From UBA8231 sp036011085 (GTDB taxonomy: Bacteria; Latescibacterota; UBA2968; UBA8231): a stretch of DNA of 64,000 bases. The first letter of the stretch is position 1, and each line of letters begins with the position of its first letter. The notes beneath the pieces are model-generated. The model saw only the letters and a program-made list of their open reading frames with translations, ran no database searches and was not told the origin of the DNA. Shown in pieces: positions 1 to 8,002 of the stretch. The stretch spans positions 62,001-126,000 of the forward strand of contig DASCMS010000029.1 of the NCBI GenBank assembly GCA_036011085.1, read 5' to 3'. The position numbers and the translations under genes were made by a program.

Positions 1-620
1 TCGTTGACGTGCCCTATTTCGTCTACGTGGGCTGGAACAATGGTCGCCGCAACCCGCTGCGTATCTACGGCCCCGTCGGCACCGCCCACTTCATCGAACA
101 CCTGATTCGACCGCCCTTCCGCGACGACATCAACAGTCGCCTCGGCCACGGCAAGAAGGAGTTCGGTCTCGATCCCGAAGTCGTCGAAATCGACAGCGCC
201 GGTGATGTCCTCCACGAGGAGGGCTGTGTCCTGTCGGCGGTGTTCACCGATCACGGTGGCATTACGACGCTGTGTTATCGCGTCGAGGCAGAGCAACAGC
301 GTGTCATCATCAGTGGCGACGGACTGCCCCAGGAAGGCTTCGAGGAGTTTGCCCACGGTGCCGATCTGATGGTCTACGAGTGTTCGGGCACAGCCGAGTT
401 CCTGGCGCAACAGCCCTGGGGGACATGGCACATCACGCCGGAGGCGTTGGGAGCGCTGGCCAGCCGTTGTGCCGTGCGGCGTCTGATGATCAAGCATCTC
501 GTCATCGAGGATATCACGGGCGAACTTGACGCGGTCAACGACATGGGGGAGCGCATACGGGTCCACTTCGATGGCGAGGTCATCGTCGGTGCCGACGGGA
601 GTGGCGTCGATCTTGGCTGA
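1..620 (+). CDS. MBL-fold metal-dependent hydrolase, 5' partial
   Basis: C-terminal part of a metallo-beta-lactamase-fold hydrolase of the ribonuclease Z-like class. The reading frame is open to the left edge, so the true start lies outside; an internal GTG at 9 is not needed. Visible are a beta-strand followed by FTDHGG (about residue 80 of the visible part), a GDG strand-turn (IISGDG) where this fold places its bridging metal aspartate, and a late histidine in MIKHL that fits the last metal ligand. The first HxHxDH metal motif must lie upstream of the window. Substrate cannot be told from this fragment. The next gene starts within a few bases, so the two are probably cotranscribed. Confidence 0.7.
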   Translation, partial: VDVPYFVYVGWNNGRRNPLRIYGPVGTAHFIEHLIRPPFRDDINSRLGHGKKEFGLDPEVVEIDSAGDVLHEEGCVLSAVFTDHGGITTLCYRVEAEQQRVIISGDGLPQEGFEEFAHGADLMVYECSGTAEFLAQQPWGTWHITPEALGALASRCAVRRLMIKHLVIEDITGELDAVNDMGERIRVHFDGEVIVGADGSGVDLG

Positions 621-624
621 GAGG

Positions 625-1158
625 ATGTTGCCCCTTCGAAAGGTGGAGATTCGCCGACTCTTCGAGCAGGCGGCCGGCGATTTTCCGCCCCAGGCCGAGG
701 TCTCTTTTCTGCTGCAGAGCATGGAAGATCCCCGCAACGTGGGATCCCTGTTCCGCGTCGCCGACGCGGTGGGCGCCCGCGAGCTGGTGTTTACCGGCAA
801 GACCCCCGTCCCGCCCCATGACGAGATCGATCGTACTTCGCGTGGCCACGACCGCCGGGTCAAGTGGCGTCGGATCGCCGATACACACGAGGCCCTGACG
901 ACACTGAAGGCGGAAGGGTATCAGATCGTGGCGCTGGAGACGGCGCAGGGGACGCGGCCCTTCCTCGACTTCGCCTGGGAGGACCGTGTCTGCCTCGTGC
1001 TCGGCAACGAGTCGAACGGCGTGTATGCCGGAACTCTGGGGCTGTGCGATGGCGCTGTCTTCGTGCCGATGTACGGCAAGGGACCGTCGATGAATGTGCA
1101 CGTGGCGGCGGCATTGGTCGCCTATCAGGTAATACTTCGCGGTGGCCGGAGTCGATAG
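625..1158 (+). CDS. SpoU/TrmH-family RNA 2'-O-methyltransferase
   Basis: Knotted (SPOUT) S-adenosylmethionine-dependent methylase acting on the 2'-OH of a tRNA or rRNA nucleotide. All three family motifs are present: motif 1 EDPRNVGSLFRVADA, motif 2 LVLGNESNGV, and motif 3 VPMYGKGPSMNVHVAAAL, which forms the cofactor-binding knot. At 177 residues it is a minimal SpoU domain without the N-terminal RNA-binding extension of RlmB or TrmH. Start chosen at ATG 625, just after the upstream stop at 618-620; a TTG at 613 in the same frame would add four residues and overlap the upstream gene. The exact target nucleotide cannot be assigned. Confidence 0.85.
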   Translation: MLPLRKVEIRRLFEQAAGDFPPQAEVSFLLQSMEDPRNVGSLFRVADAVGARELVFTGKTPVPPHDEIDRTSRGHDRRVKWRRIADTHEALTTLKAEGYQIVALETAQGTRPFLDFAWEDRVCLVLGNESNGVYAGTLGLCDGAVFVPMYGKGPSMNVHVAAALVAYQVILRGGRSR

Positions 1159-1464
1159 TCCTTCTATTTCAGAGGAAACACCAGGACGGTTCGGCCAAAC
1201 CCGCCGCTCAGGCGGCGGTATTCGCCGTTCGACGCGAGGTGGTCAGGGATTGTACACTATCCAGGTCAATGGCCGACCACATGCGTAAGAGGCTGTTTAT
1301 TCCTGCCTTACACGAGTATCAATCGGAATCGACTGAGATCACCCGGATGGACTGATCAGGCGACAGTCAGCGAATCGATCCTCATGACGACAAGGAGTGA
1401 CATGCAGTAAGCGATGAAAAAACATGATGTTGTGAGAGGCTGAACAGCTCCTGTCTCGCAATGC
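1159..1464. other. Intergenic region with hairpin and two small dyads
   Basis: No credible gene. A perfect 7-bp GC hairpin (1201-1218, loop TCAG) follows the methylase and could end its transcript, although no T-run follows. Two short dyads lie just upstream of the sigma-54 promoter: AACAT-g-ATGTT at 1421-1431 and GCTG-aa-CAGC at 1439-1448. They are about 20 to 45 bases upstream of the -24 element and could be activator or IHF-type sites, but this is only a positional argument. Confidence 0.35.
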
Positions 1465-1480
1465 TGGCACGGCATGTGCA
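1465..1480 (+). promoter_or_regulatory. Sigma-54 (RpoN) -24/-12 promoter
   Basis: TGGCACGGCATGTGCA matches the sigma-54 consensus TGGCACG-N4-TTGCW at every position except one T in the -12 element. GG (1466-1467) and GC (1478-1479) are separated by exactly 10 bases. The start of transcription would fall near 1491, ahead of the small ORF at 1529. The downstream genes encode a kinase, a receiver and a sigma-54 activator, so the promoter may be driven by the activator it helps make. Confidence 0.7.
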
Positions 1481-1528
1481 TGGTCACGCGGGACAGCCGA
1501 AGCCCAGCCTCTGCAAGGAGAACCCGTC

Positions 1529-1621
1529 ATGTCCCGCATCGCCTACGCTTCCGCCATTGCTTCCGCCCTGAAGACGGGCACTCGATCCATGACCAGATTC
1601 CTGGCAATCTGGTACCTCTAG
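1529..1621 (+). CDS. 30-residue leader or small peptide
   Basis: A 30-codon ORF with a strong ribosome-binding site (AAGGAG at 1515-1520, eight bases before ATG) inside the predicted sigma-54 transcript. The peptide begins MSRIAYASAIASALK and ends FLAIWYL; it is rich in Ala and Ser with a hydrophobic tail and resembles no family I know. Its stop is 38 bases before an intrinsic terminator, which itself ends about ten bases before the start codon of the giant kinase. That is the layout of a leader peptide with attenuator, but a free-standing small protein gene with its own terminator is equally possible. Confidence 0.5.
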   Translation: MSRIAYASAIASALKTGTRSMTRFLAIWYL

Positions 1622-1658
1622 ACTGCGTTCAGGAGCGTTTGTTTCTGCTTCGCAGCAA

Positions 1659-1707
1659 GACCGGCCGCACGGTGTTCCCTGCACCGCGCGGCCGGTTCGT
1701 TATTTTT
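1659..1707 (+). terminator. Intrinsic terminator / possible attenuator
   Basis: A very stable hairpin: ACCGGCCGC (1660-1668) pairs perfectly with GCGGCCGGT (1688-1696), and inside it CGGTG (1670-1674) pairs with CACCG (1682-1686) around a 7-base loop. A T-rich tail (TCGTTATTTTT) follows. A small neighbouring hairpin (CTGC-TTC-GCAG, 1646-1656) sits just upstream. The terminator lies between the small ORF and the kinase start at 1717, so readthrough or antitermination is needed for sigma-54 transcripts to reach the kinase. Confidence 0.75.
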
Positions 1708-1716
1708 GGGATACCC

Positions 1717-4700
1717 ATGCCCGGCCTCACCCGACATATCAACTACCGCAGACACCTGTCGGCGCTCTGTGTCGCGGCCGCGCTGTGCCTGACAGGCGCC
1801 ACGCAAGTCGCAGCGGCAGAACCGACGCTGGCTCGCATGTCCTTCTGGGTTCCGCCGGATCAGCAGGATGAATTCGCCGCCCTCTACGAGGCCGAGATCC
1901 GCCCCTGGATGGAGTCCCAGGGCCTGCAGGCCTCCGCCGAATCAGGACGGCCCACGGTTCCCGGTGTGTTCTCGCGGCTGTACGAGTTTCCCAACCCGTC
2001 GCTCATCGACTCCGCACGCCACCGGATGCGCGCCGACCGCTACCTGCGGGAACATATGCGGGAGTGGGGTGAGACCTACCACTCGCAGGAAGACGGGGGG
2101 CTGCTGAAAATCGCCTTCCGATCCTACCGTGCGCCGTTGACCCATCTGCGTACGATCGATGTGGGAGAGGGTGTTACGCGGTCTCTCGGTCCCGGCCGCG
2201 GACGTTGGCACACTTACGATGTCACCGATGGCCTGGCAGGACCGATGGTGCAGGCCATGCTGCAGGATCGCCAGGGCCACATGTGGTTCGGCACGGGCAA
2301 CAACGGGATCAGCCGCTTCGACGGTGGCCAGTGGCTTGGACTCGATACCGAAGACGGGTTGCCGAGCAACAACGTGCGCGCCCTGCACGAAGACCGCGAC
2401 GGCAGGCTGTGGCTGGCAACGGCCAAGGGTATCGCCAGCCTCGGACCCGAAGGCCTGGTGGGCTTTGGCCCCGAAGACGGTCTGCCCCGTGGCGAGGTAA
2501 TCGATATCGCCGAGGACGCCGATGGTACGCTCTGGTTCGCCATATTCGGCTCCGGCATCGCCCGCCGCGAAGGGGACGGGTGGTTCATCTTGGACCACGA
2601 GAAGGGCCTGCGAGACGGTCGGATCAATGGCATAGACTTCGCGCCGGATGGGGCCCTGTGGGTTGCCACCTACACGAGTATCGAGCGCTATGACGGGGAC
2701 CACTGGACCGTTTTCGACGACACGTCTGACCTGCCGGAGATGCCTGCCTTCGTCATCAGCATCGACCGCTCAGGAGACGTGTGGACCTCGTGCCGAGGCG
2801 GTGTCGCCAGCTACGATGGTACCGCCTGGACCCCATTCGGTTCCAAGCATGACGATGCCACCGGCATGGTGATCGGCATCTTCGAAGAAGACAACGGCGA
2901 TCACCTGTTTCTCACATCGAACGGCGTGCTGCGTTTGCGCGACGGTGAGACGTCCACCAAGGCGCAGCATACGGCCCTGCCCCACAGCGCCGTGCACCAG
3001 GCTCTGCGCGATCGCGAAGGGGCCATGTGGTTCGCCACCATGGGAGGCGCCAGCCGTCTCGACGAAACCGGGCTCGTGGTCTACACGGAGGAGGACGGTC
3101 TGACTGGCGGCGTCCATCATCTCCGCCGGACGCAGGAGGGAGACCTGTGGATCGCCCACAATGACACCACCGGGGTGACCCGTCTGCGGCGTGGTGAGAT
3201 GACCACATGGACTGACCGGGATGGCCTGCCGGAGGCCAAGGTGTACCGTGTCGACCAGGACACTCAGGGTCGTGTCTGGGTCCTGACGGGAGACGGTGCC
3301 GCGCGTATGGATGGCGACCACTGGTCGATTCTCGATGTCGGTGCCGGCCTGCCCCAGGACCAGGTGCTGGCGCTGCTGCAGGCGCGCAACGGCGATCTGT
3401 GGCTGGGTACCGGCCGCGGCCTGGCGCGCTGGGACGGCAGTCAGATCGAGGTCTTTGCCACCGAGGACGGGTTGCCTGGAGACGAGGTGCTGGACCTGCT
3501 GGAGACGCGCAATGGTGACCTGTGGATCTCTGCCGAGTCAGGTGTGGCCCGGTTCGACGGAGAGTCCTTCGAAGTCTTCGACGACGAGGATGGGCTGCCG
3601 CGATATGTCCTCGACATGCACGAGGACGCTGAGGGTGGTATCTGGTTCGCCACCCATGGCGGCGTGGTTCGTTATGACGGTGACAGCTTCACCCGCTACA
3701 CGATGGACGACGGGCTGGCCTCCAACGACGTGCACAGCGTGCACATGGACAGTGCCGGCGTCCTCTGGGCTGGCACCGACGGCGGCGGTATCAGCCGTTT
3801 CGACGGCGAGGTTTTTCAGAGCCTCTCGGCACGGGACGGCCTGCCCGACAATGTCACGCTGTCCGTCGCCCCGGCAGGGGACGGTTCGTACTGGATCGGC
3901 GGCAATGCCGGGATGTCCCGATTCCTGCCGCAGCCGGCCGCTGATGTCCCGGTCTTCATCGACGCCGTGGTCGCCGACCGCCGGCACGCCGATGTCGACG
4001 CGGTGGATGTGCCAACCTCGGTAGAGGTCGTCGTCTTCGAGGTGCGCGGCATCAGCCTGAAAACCCGCCCCGGTCAACTGGTGTTCCGCTACCGCCTGCT
4101 GGGCTCCCGGGACGAGAACTGGCAACACACACGCGACACGCGCATCGAGTATCATGGTCTGCCCCGAGGCGACTACGTTTTCGAGGTGCTCGCCGTCGAT
4201 CGAGACCTGGGAACCAGCAACACGGCGGCGACGGTTGTTCTCACCGTGCACCTGCCCTACGAGCTCATCGGCTCTGTCGGCGCCCTGGTCGTCGCCTTCG
4301 GTCTCATCGGCTGGCAAGCCACACGAATCGTACGCCGTGACGCACGTCTGCAAGAGTCGAATCGGCGTCTCGAGGAGAACGCCCGGGCCCTCGAGCAGGC
4401 CCATCAGGAGGTGTTGCGCGCCAGTCAGGCAAAGAGTGCTTTCCTGGCGAACATGTCGCACGAGCTGCGCACGCCGATGAATGCCATCATCAATTTCTCC
4501 TCCCTTATACTGGATCGAGCCTACGGAGACATCGGTGATGACCTGCGGGATGCCGTCGAAGAGATCGACAGCAACGGCGACAACCTGCTGACGCTGATCA
4601 ACGATGTTCTCGACCTGTCGAAAATCGAAGCGGGCGCCATGACACTGAAGCTCGTCGACTGCCAGCCGGCGTCCTGTGTCGACAATGCTGTCGCTTCACA

Positions 4701-5124
4701 GTTGCACCGGGCCCAGAGCAAGGGCCTGACACTGTCGGCGCAGGCGGGAGTCGATCTGCCGACGATTCAGGCAGATGAGAAACGACTGACGCAACAGGTG
4801 CTGGTGAACCTGGTGGACAACGCCATCAAGTTCACCGACGACGGCCAGGTTCGTGTCGGCGCCGATGAAATGGACGGCGGCGTACACTTCTGGGTCGAGG
4901 ACACCGGTCACGGCATCGGCACCGACGAACAGGAGCGTGTGTTCCAGCCCTTCTTTCAGGTGGATGACACGATCACGCGGACCGCCGGTGGCACGGGGCT
5001 CGGGCTGGCCATCGTCCGTCGTTTTGTCGAACTCCACGGGGGGCGTCTCTGGCTCGACAGTGAACCAGGCGCCGGGTCCACCTTCCATTTTCTGATCCCG
5101 CGGCTCCCCAGCATGGCTGTCTGA
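1717..5124 (+). CDS. Giant propeller-sensor histidine kinase
   Basis: 1135-residue membrane kinase. It starts with a signal peptide (residues about 13-35). Next is an alpha/beta domain of about 100 residues that looks like a NIPSNAP/ABM dimeric ferredoxin-type fold (weak call). Then come 14 tandem Reg_prop repeats of the DGLP...WxGTxxGlxRFDG type, enough for two seven-bladed propellers. A Y_Y_Y immunoglobulin-like domain ends in a transmembrane helix near 850-872. The cytoplasmic part has HisKA with H915 in FLANMSHELRTPMN and an HATPase_c with VNLVDNAIKFT, VEDTGHGIG and GGTGLGLAIV. Unlike Bacteroides HTCS proteins it lacks receiver and DNA-binding domains; these are in the next two genes. ATG 1717 is preferred over upstream GTG codons because the signal peptide follows it directly. 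Confidence 0.85.
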   Translation: MPGLTRHINYRRHLSALCVAAALCLTGATQVAAAEPTLARMSFWVPPDQQDEFAALYEAEIRPWMESQGLQASAESGRPTVPGVFSRLYEFPNPSLIDSARHRMRADRYLREHMREWGETYHSQEDGGLLKIAFRSYRAPLTHLRTIDVGEGVTRSLGPGRGRWHTYDVTDGLAGPMVQAMLQDRQGHMWFGTGNNGISRFDGGQWLGLDTEDGLPSNNVRALHEDRDGRLWLATAKGIASLGPEGLVGFGPEDGLPRGEVIDIAEDADGTLWFAIFGSGIARREGDGWFILDHEKGLRDGRINGIDFAPDGALWVATYTSIERYDGDHWTVFDDTSDLPEMPAFVISIDRSGDVWTSCRGGVASYDGTAWTPFGSKHDDATGMVIGIFEEDNGDHLFLTSNGVLRLRDGETSTKAQHTALPHSAVHQALRDREGAMWFATMGGASRLDETGLVVYTEEDGLTGGVHHLRRTQEGDLWIAHNDTTGVTRLRRGEMTTWTDRDGLPEAKVYRVDQDTQGRVWVLTGDGAARMDGDHWSILDVGAGLPQDQVLALLQARNGDLWLGTGRGLARWDGSQIEVFATEDGLPGDEVLDLLETRNGDLWISAESGVARFDGESFEVFDDEDGLPRYVLDMHEDAEGGIWFATHGGVVRYDGDSFTRYTMDDGLASNDVHSVHMDSAGVLWAGTDGGGISRFDGEVFQSLSARDGLPDNVTLSVAPAGDGSYWIGGNAGMSRFLPQPAADVPVFIDAVVADRRHADVDAVDVPTSVEVVVFEVRGISLKTRPGQLVFRYRLLGSRDENWQHTRDTRIEYHGLPRGDYVFEVLAVDRDLGTSNTAATVVLTVHLPYELIGSVGALVVAFGLIGWQATRIVRRDARLQESNRRLEENARALEQAHQEVLRASQAKSAFLANMSHELRTPMNAIINFSSLILDRAYGDIGDDLRDAVEEIDSNGDNLLTLINDVLDLSKIEAGAMTLKLVDCQPASCVDNAVASQLHRAQSKGLTLSAQAGVDLPTIQADEKRLTQQVLVNLVDNAIKFTDDGQVRVGADEMDGGVHFWVEDTGHGIGTDEQERVFQPFFQVDDTITRTAGGTGLGLAIVRRFVELHGGRLWLDSEPGAGSTFHFLIPRLPSMAV

Positions 5125-5504
5125 TGGCCGAGATCGACCGACCCGTCATTCTGCACGTGGAGGACAATCCATCGAACCGCAAGGTCGTGCAGCACATCCT
5201 GCGCACCGTCGACGTCTCTCTCATCGAAAGCAATGACGGTGAAGCCGGTCTCGACACAGCGGCGCGCGAGCTGCCCGATCTGATTCTGCTCGACATGCAC
5301 CTTCCCGGGGCCTCCGGCTACGAGGTCGTCGAGCGTCTGAAGGCAGATGGCCGCACGCAACGGATTCCGGTCATCGCCATCACCTCCGACGCCATGGCCG
5401 ATGACGAGGAGCGGGCACGAAAGGCGGGGTGTGACGACTACGTCGCCAAGCCCTACCGGCCGCCGCAGCTGCTCGATGCCATCCGTCGCCACCTGACCTG
5501 CTGA
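5124..5504 (+). CDS. Single-domain response regulator (CheY/DivK-like)
   Basis: A 126-residue stand-alone receiver with the acidic pair E13-D14, phosphoacceptor D57 in LILLDMHLP, the switch residue T88 (AITSDA) and K109 in VAKPY. ATG overlaps the last base of the kinase stop (TGATG), indicating translational coupling. With no output domain it is likely a phosphate shuttle between the upstream kinase and another partner, or an allosteric regulator. Partner assignment rests on gene order only. Confidence 0.85.
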   Translation: MAEIDRPVILHVEDNPSNRKVVQHILRTVDVSLIESNDGEAGLDTAARELPDLILLDMHLPGASGYEVVERLKADGRTQRIPVIAITSDAMADDEERARKAGCDDYVAKPYRPPQLLDAIRRHLTC

Positions 5505-5512
5505 CGCCGGCA

Positions 5513-6889
5513 ATGGCCACATCCGCCCGCATTCTCGTCGTCGACGACAACCCATCCAACATCAAGGCGCTGCGCCAGCGTCTCGAGCTCGAGGGCCACG
5601 AGGTGCTCGAAGCCACCGAGGGTGCCACCGCTGTCGACCTGGTCGTCAGCGAACGACCGGATCTGGTTCTGCTCGACATCATGATGCCGGGCATGGACGG
5701 CTTCGAGGTGTGCCGGCGCATCAAAGCCTTCGACGGTATCGGCTTCGTTCCCGTGATCATGGTGACGGCCCTCGACGATCGCGACGCTCTCGTGCGGGCG
5801 CTGGGTGAGGGGGCGGACGAATATGTCACAAAGCCCTTTGAGCCCGTTGAACTGATGGCGCGAGTCGGTTCGATGCTCCGTATCCGTCGCATGTACCAGG
5901 AAAACACGATCCTGCGTGACGAGATTCGCGCAGGTTGGGGACGCTTCGAGGGACTCATCGGCGACAGCGCCGCTATGCAGCGGATCTATCAGGTTCTGCA
6001 GCAGGTGGCTGATTCGCATGTGACGGTACTGCTCACGGGAGAGTCAGGAACCGGCAAGGAGGCGGTGGCGCGTACCCTCCACCAGCGTGGAGACCGCTCC
6101 GAGGGGCGCTTCGTCGCCGTCAACTGCGGATCCCTGTCCGAGGGGCTGCTCGAAAGCGAGCTGTTCGGGCATCGCCGGGGCTCGTTTACCGGGGCGGCCG
6201 AGGATCGCGCCGGTCTGTTCGAAGCCGCCACGGGCGGCACGGTTTTTCTCGACGAGATCGGCGAGACGAGTCCCGCCATGCAGACGCGACTTCTGCGCGT
6301 GCTGCAGGAATCCGAGGTCACCCGTGTGGGCGAGACCGAGGCACGCCCCATCGACGCCCGTGTCATCGCCGCCACCAACCGGGACCTGCAGGCCGAGGTT
6401 GCCGAAGGCGCCTTCCGCGAGGACCTGTTCTACCGACTCAGTGTGTTCCCGATTCACATCCCACCCTTGCGCGAGCGCCGAGAGGACATCCCGGCCCTGG
6501 CACAGCACTTCCTCCAACACCATCTCCCCGCAGATGGGGGGGCACGGTTCACGCCTCAGGCCATGGATGCCCTGGTGCGGTACGAATGGCCGGGCAACGT
6601 GCGCGAGCTGGAAAACGAAATCGAGCGGGCCCTGGTACTGATCGCCGACGATGGCCCCATCGACGTGCCCCTTCTATCAGACAAGCTTCGGGGTGACGAG
6701 GCGGCCACGCCACGACGCCGGGGGGGGAAACTGCGCGATGTGGTGGCCCAGGTGGAACGCAAACTGATCCGCGAGACACTCGCCGACAGCGAGGGCAACC
6801 GCAGCCGAGCTGTCGAGGCTCTCGGCATCACGCGGTACACGCTGCTGCAGAAGCTGCGGCAGTTCGGACTGGACGGAGAGACGGAGTAG
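5513..6889 (+). CDS. NtrC-family sigma-54-dependent response regulator
   Basis: 458 residues. An N-terminal receiver carries D11-D12, phosphoacceptor D55 and K107. The AAA+ sigma-54 activation domain has Walker A GESGTGKE (176-183), the sigma-54 contact loop GSFTGA (223-228; Ser replaces the usual Ala) and Walker B GTVFLDEIGE around 242-251, followed by FYRLSVFPIHIPPLRER. A C-terminal Fis-type helix-turn-helix (about 425-455) binds upstream enhancers. It begins eight bases after the single-domain receiver, so kinase, shuttle and activator form one operon. Candidate targets in this window are the sigma-54 sites at 1465 (its own operon) and 53973 (flagellin). Confidence 0.9.
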   Translation: MATSARILVVDDNPSNIKALRQRLELEGHEVLEATEGATAVDLVVSERPDLVLLDIMMPGMDGFEVCRRIKAFDGIGFVPVIMVTALDDRDALVRALGEGADEYVTKPFEPVELMARVGSMLRIRRMYQENTILRDEIRAGWGRFEGLIGDSAAMQRIYQVLQQVADSHVTVLLTGESGTGKEAVARTLHQRGDRSEGRFVAVNCGSLSEGLLESELFGHRRGSFTGAAEDRAGLFEAATGGTVFLDEIGETSPAMQTRLLRVLQESEVTRVGETEARPIDARVIAATNRDLQAEVAEGAFREDLFYRLSVFPIHIPPLRERREDIPALAQHFLQHHLPADGGARFTPQAMDALVRYEWPGNVRELENEIERALVLIADDGPIDVPLLSDKLRGDEAATPRRRGGKLRDVVAQVERKLIRETLADSEGNRSRAVEALGITRYTLLQKLRQFGLDGETE

Positions 6890-6901
6890 GGGAGTGCGGG
6901 A

Positions 6902-6933
6902 AAGGCCCGGCAGGAGGCGGTTCCCACCGGGCC
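6902..6933 (+). terminator. Hairpin after the NtrC-type gene
   Basis: AGGCCCGG (6902-6909) pairs perfectly with CCGGGCCT (6926-6933) around a 16-base loop, 12 bases after the activator stop. No proper T-tract follows, so it may be a weak or Rho-assisted end signal. Confidence 0.4.
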
Positions 6934-6935
6934 TG

Positions 6936-7107
6936 TCTGGTGCTCTGTTAGGGAGCGAACCTTGTATTCGACCACCGATGAATCCTTCTCAGCTCACGGC
7001 GTTGCGCTCACTCGACGGGTCCACTGACCCGACTCGATCGCGCGCCTTGCGACCCGGGTTCCTCGGCGCCCTCATTGCACAAGGTCTACTCCCTAACAGA
7101 GCACTGG
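6936..7107. mobile_element. MITE-like inverted-repeat element
   Basis: A 164-bp non-coding segment (6940-7103) bounded by perfect 15-bp terminal inverted repeats, TGCTCTGTTAGGGAG at the left and CTCCCTAACAGAGCA at the right. It is flanked on both sides by the 4-bp direct repeat CTGG (6936-6939 and 7104-7107), as expected for a target-site duplication. The inside holds a CGGGTC-cact-GACCCG hairpin and further GC-rich self-complementarity and no ORF of note. It sits between two convergent genes. A transposase is not present in this window, so it would be non-autonomous. A plain convergent-transcript hairpin is the alternative. Confidence 0.45.
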
Positions 7108-7108
7108 C

Positions 7109-7783
7109 CTACAGCTGGATCGGGTCTGCCCTATGGGGTGTCAGATGGATCTCGTTCGGCTCTTGTCGCGTCGCAATCACCGGGATGAAGTCGGACACCG
7201 AAATATGGTAGTCGTCCAGCCGGGCTCGCACCTGGAAGGTGCCGGTGAGCACCTCCAGCTCGACGAGACCGTCGGTGTCAGTGACCCGGATCCGAGACGA
7301 CCGTACGCTGTCATCCACACGCCGCGCCTCCACCAAGACCCCGGCCAGGGCCTTCTCGGTGACACTGTCGCGGATGCGGATCGAGAGCAAATGAGATTCG
7401 ACGGGCTCTTCATCGATGCGGAACTCGCCCGTGCGTGTCCAGCCGCTGCCATCGATGGTGAAGAACACCGTGATACGTCCCCGCCGCAGTGGACCGTCGC
7501 CGATGGCGAAGAGAAACTCACCGGTGACGATGGCCCGTCCTGGCTCGGGAGTCTGCCGGGACGTCTCGCGGAAATCGAAGCGGACCGCCGGCTCCGGACG
7601 GAAGGGTTTGGCGGCCCCTGAATACTGGCGCACGAGATTGTCGCGTACGTCGATGACGACGTTGAAGGGGACTTCTTCTGTCGTCGGCAGGGCGATCGGC
7701 TCGACGACACGGCCGCCGCAGGCCGACAGCACCGCGAGCAGCGCGAAGAGCAGGAGAACATGGGTGAGACGACGCAGGCTCAT
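7109..7783 (-). CDS. Lipoprotein with carboxypeptidase-regulatory-like domain
   Basis: 224 residues with a lipoprotein signal peptide (LLLFALLAVLSAC, lipobox LSAC), so it is predicted to be anchored to a membrane by its N-terminal cysteine. The remainder is all-beta in character. The C-terminal third (SVTEKALAGVLVEA ... VTDTDGLVELEV ... GTFQVRARLDDY) resembles a carboxypeptidase-regulatory-like or transthyretin-like sandwich. The start is placed at ATG 7783 because GGAGG lies six bases upstream; an in-frame GTG at 7798 is part of that ribosome-binding region. No enzymatic motif is seen and no function can be assigned. Confidence 0.7.
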   Translation of the reverse strand: MSLRRLTHVLLLFALLAVLSACGGRVVEPIALPTTEEVPFNVVIDVRDNLVRQYSGAAKPFRPEPAVRFDFRETSRQTPEPGRAIVTGEFLFAIGDGPLRRGRITVFFTIDGSGWTRTGEFRIDEEPVESHLLSIRIRDSVTEKALAGVLVEARRVDDSVRSSRIRVTDTDGLVELEVLTGTFQVRARLDDYHISVSDFIPVIATRQEPNEIHLTPHRADPIQL

Positions 7784-8002
7784 GAGGATCCTCCTCACTG
7801 TGGCTCGCCCATCCGCCTTGAAAAGGGGACGGGAATCGAGCAGCTACTATATTCCTGTAGGGTGTCCACCGTCCTTCGGTCCCTTTGGGAAGACGATATG
7901 CTGAGCTCGGCCACGAACGCAAGCATGTCGCCTTGGACACCCCATTTACAAACTACGGAGCTACCTCCCTCCTTCCTGTCCGGAATATGGACACCGAACT
8001 CG

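Noticed and set aside
1402..1443. Tiny ORFs ATG-CAG-TAA (with AAGGAG upstream) and a 9-codon ORF just after it
   Set aside because: They lie upstream of the predicted sigma-54 start site and are too short to judge; the SD match is probably chance.
6940..7103. GTTAGGG...CCCTAAC resembling an integron attC site
   Set aside because: The core sites face the wrong way (GTT at the left, AAC at the right) and no integrase is present.
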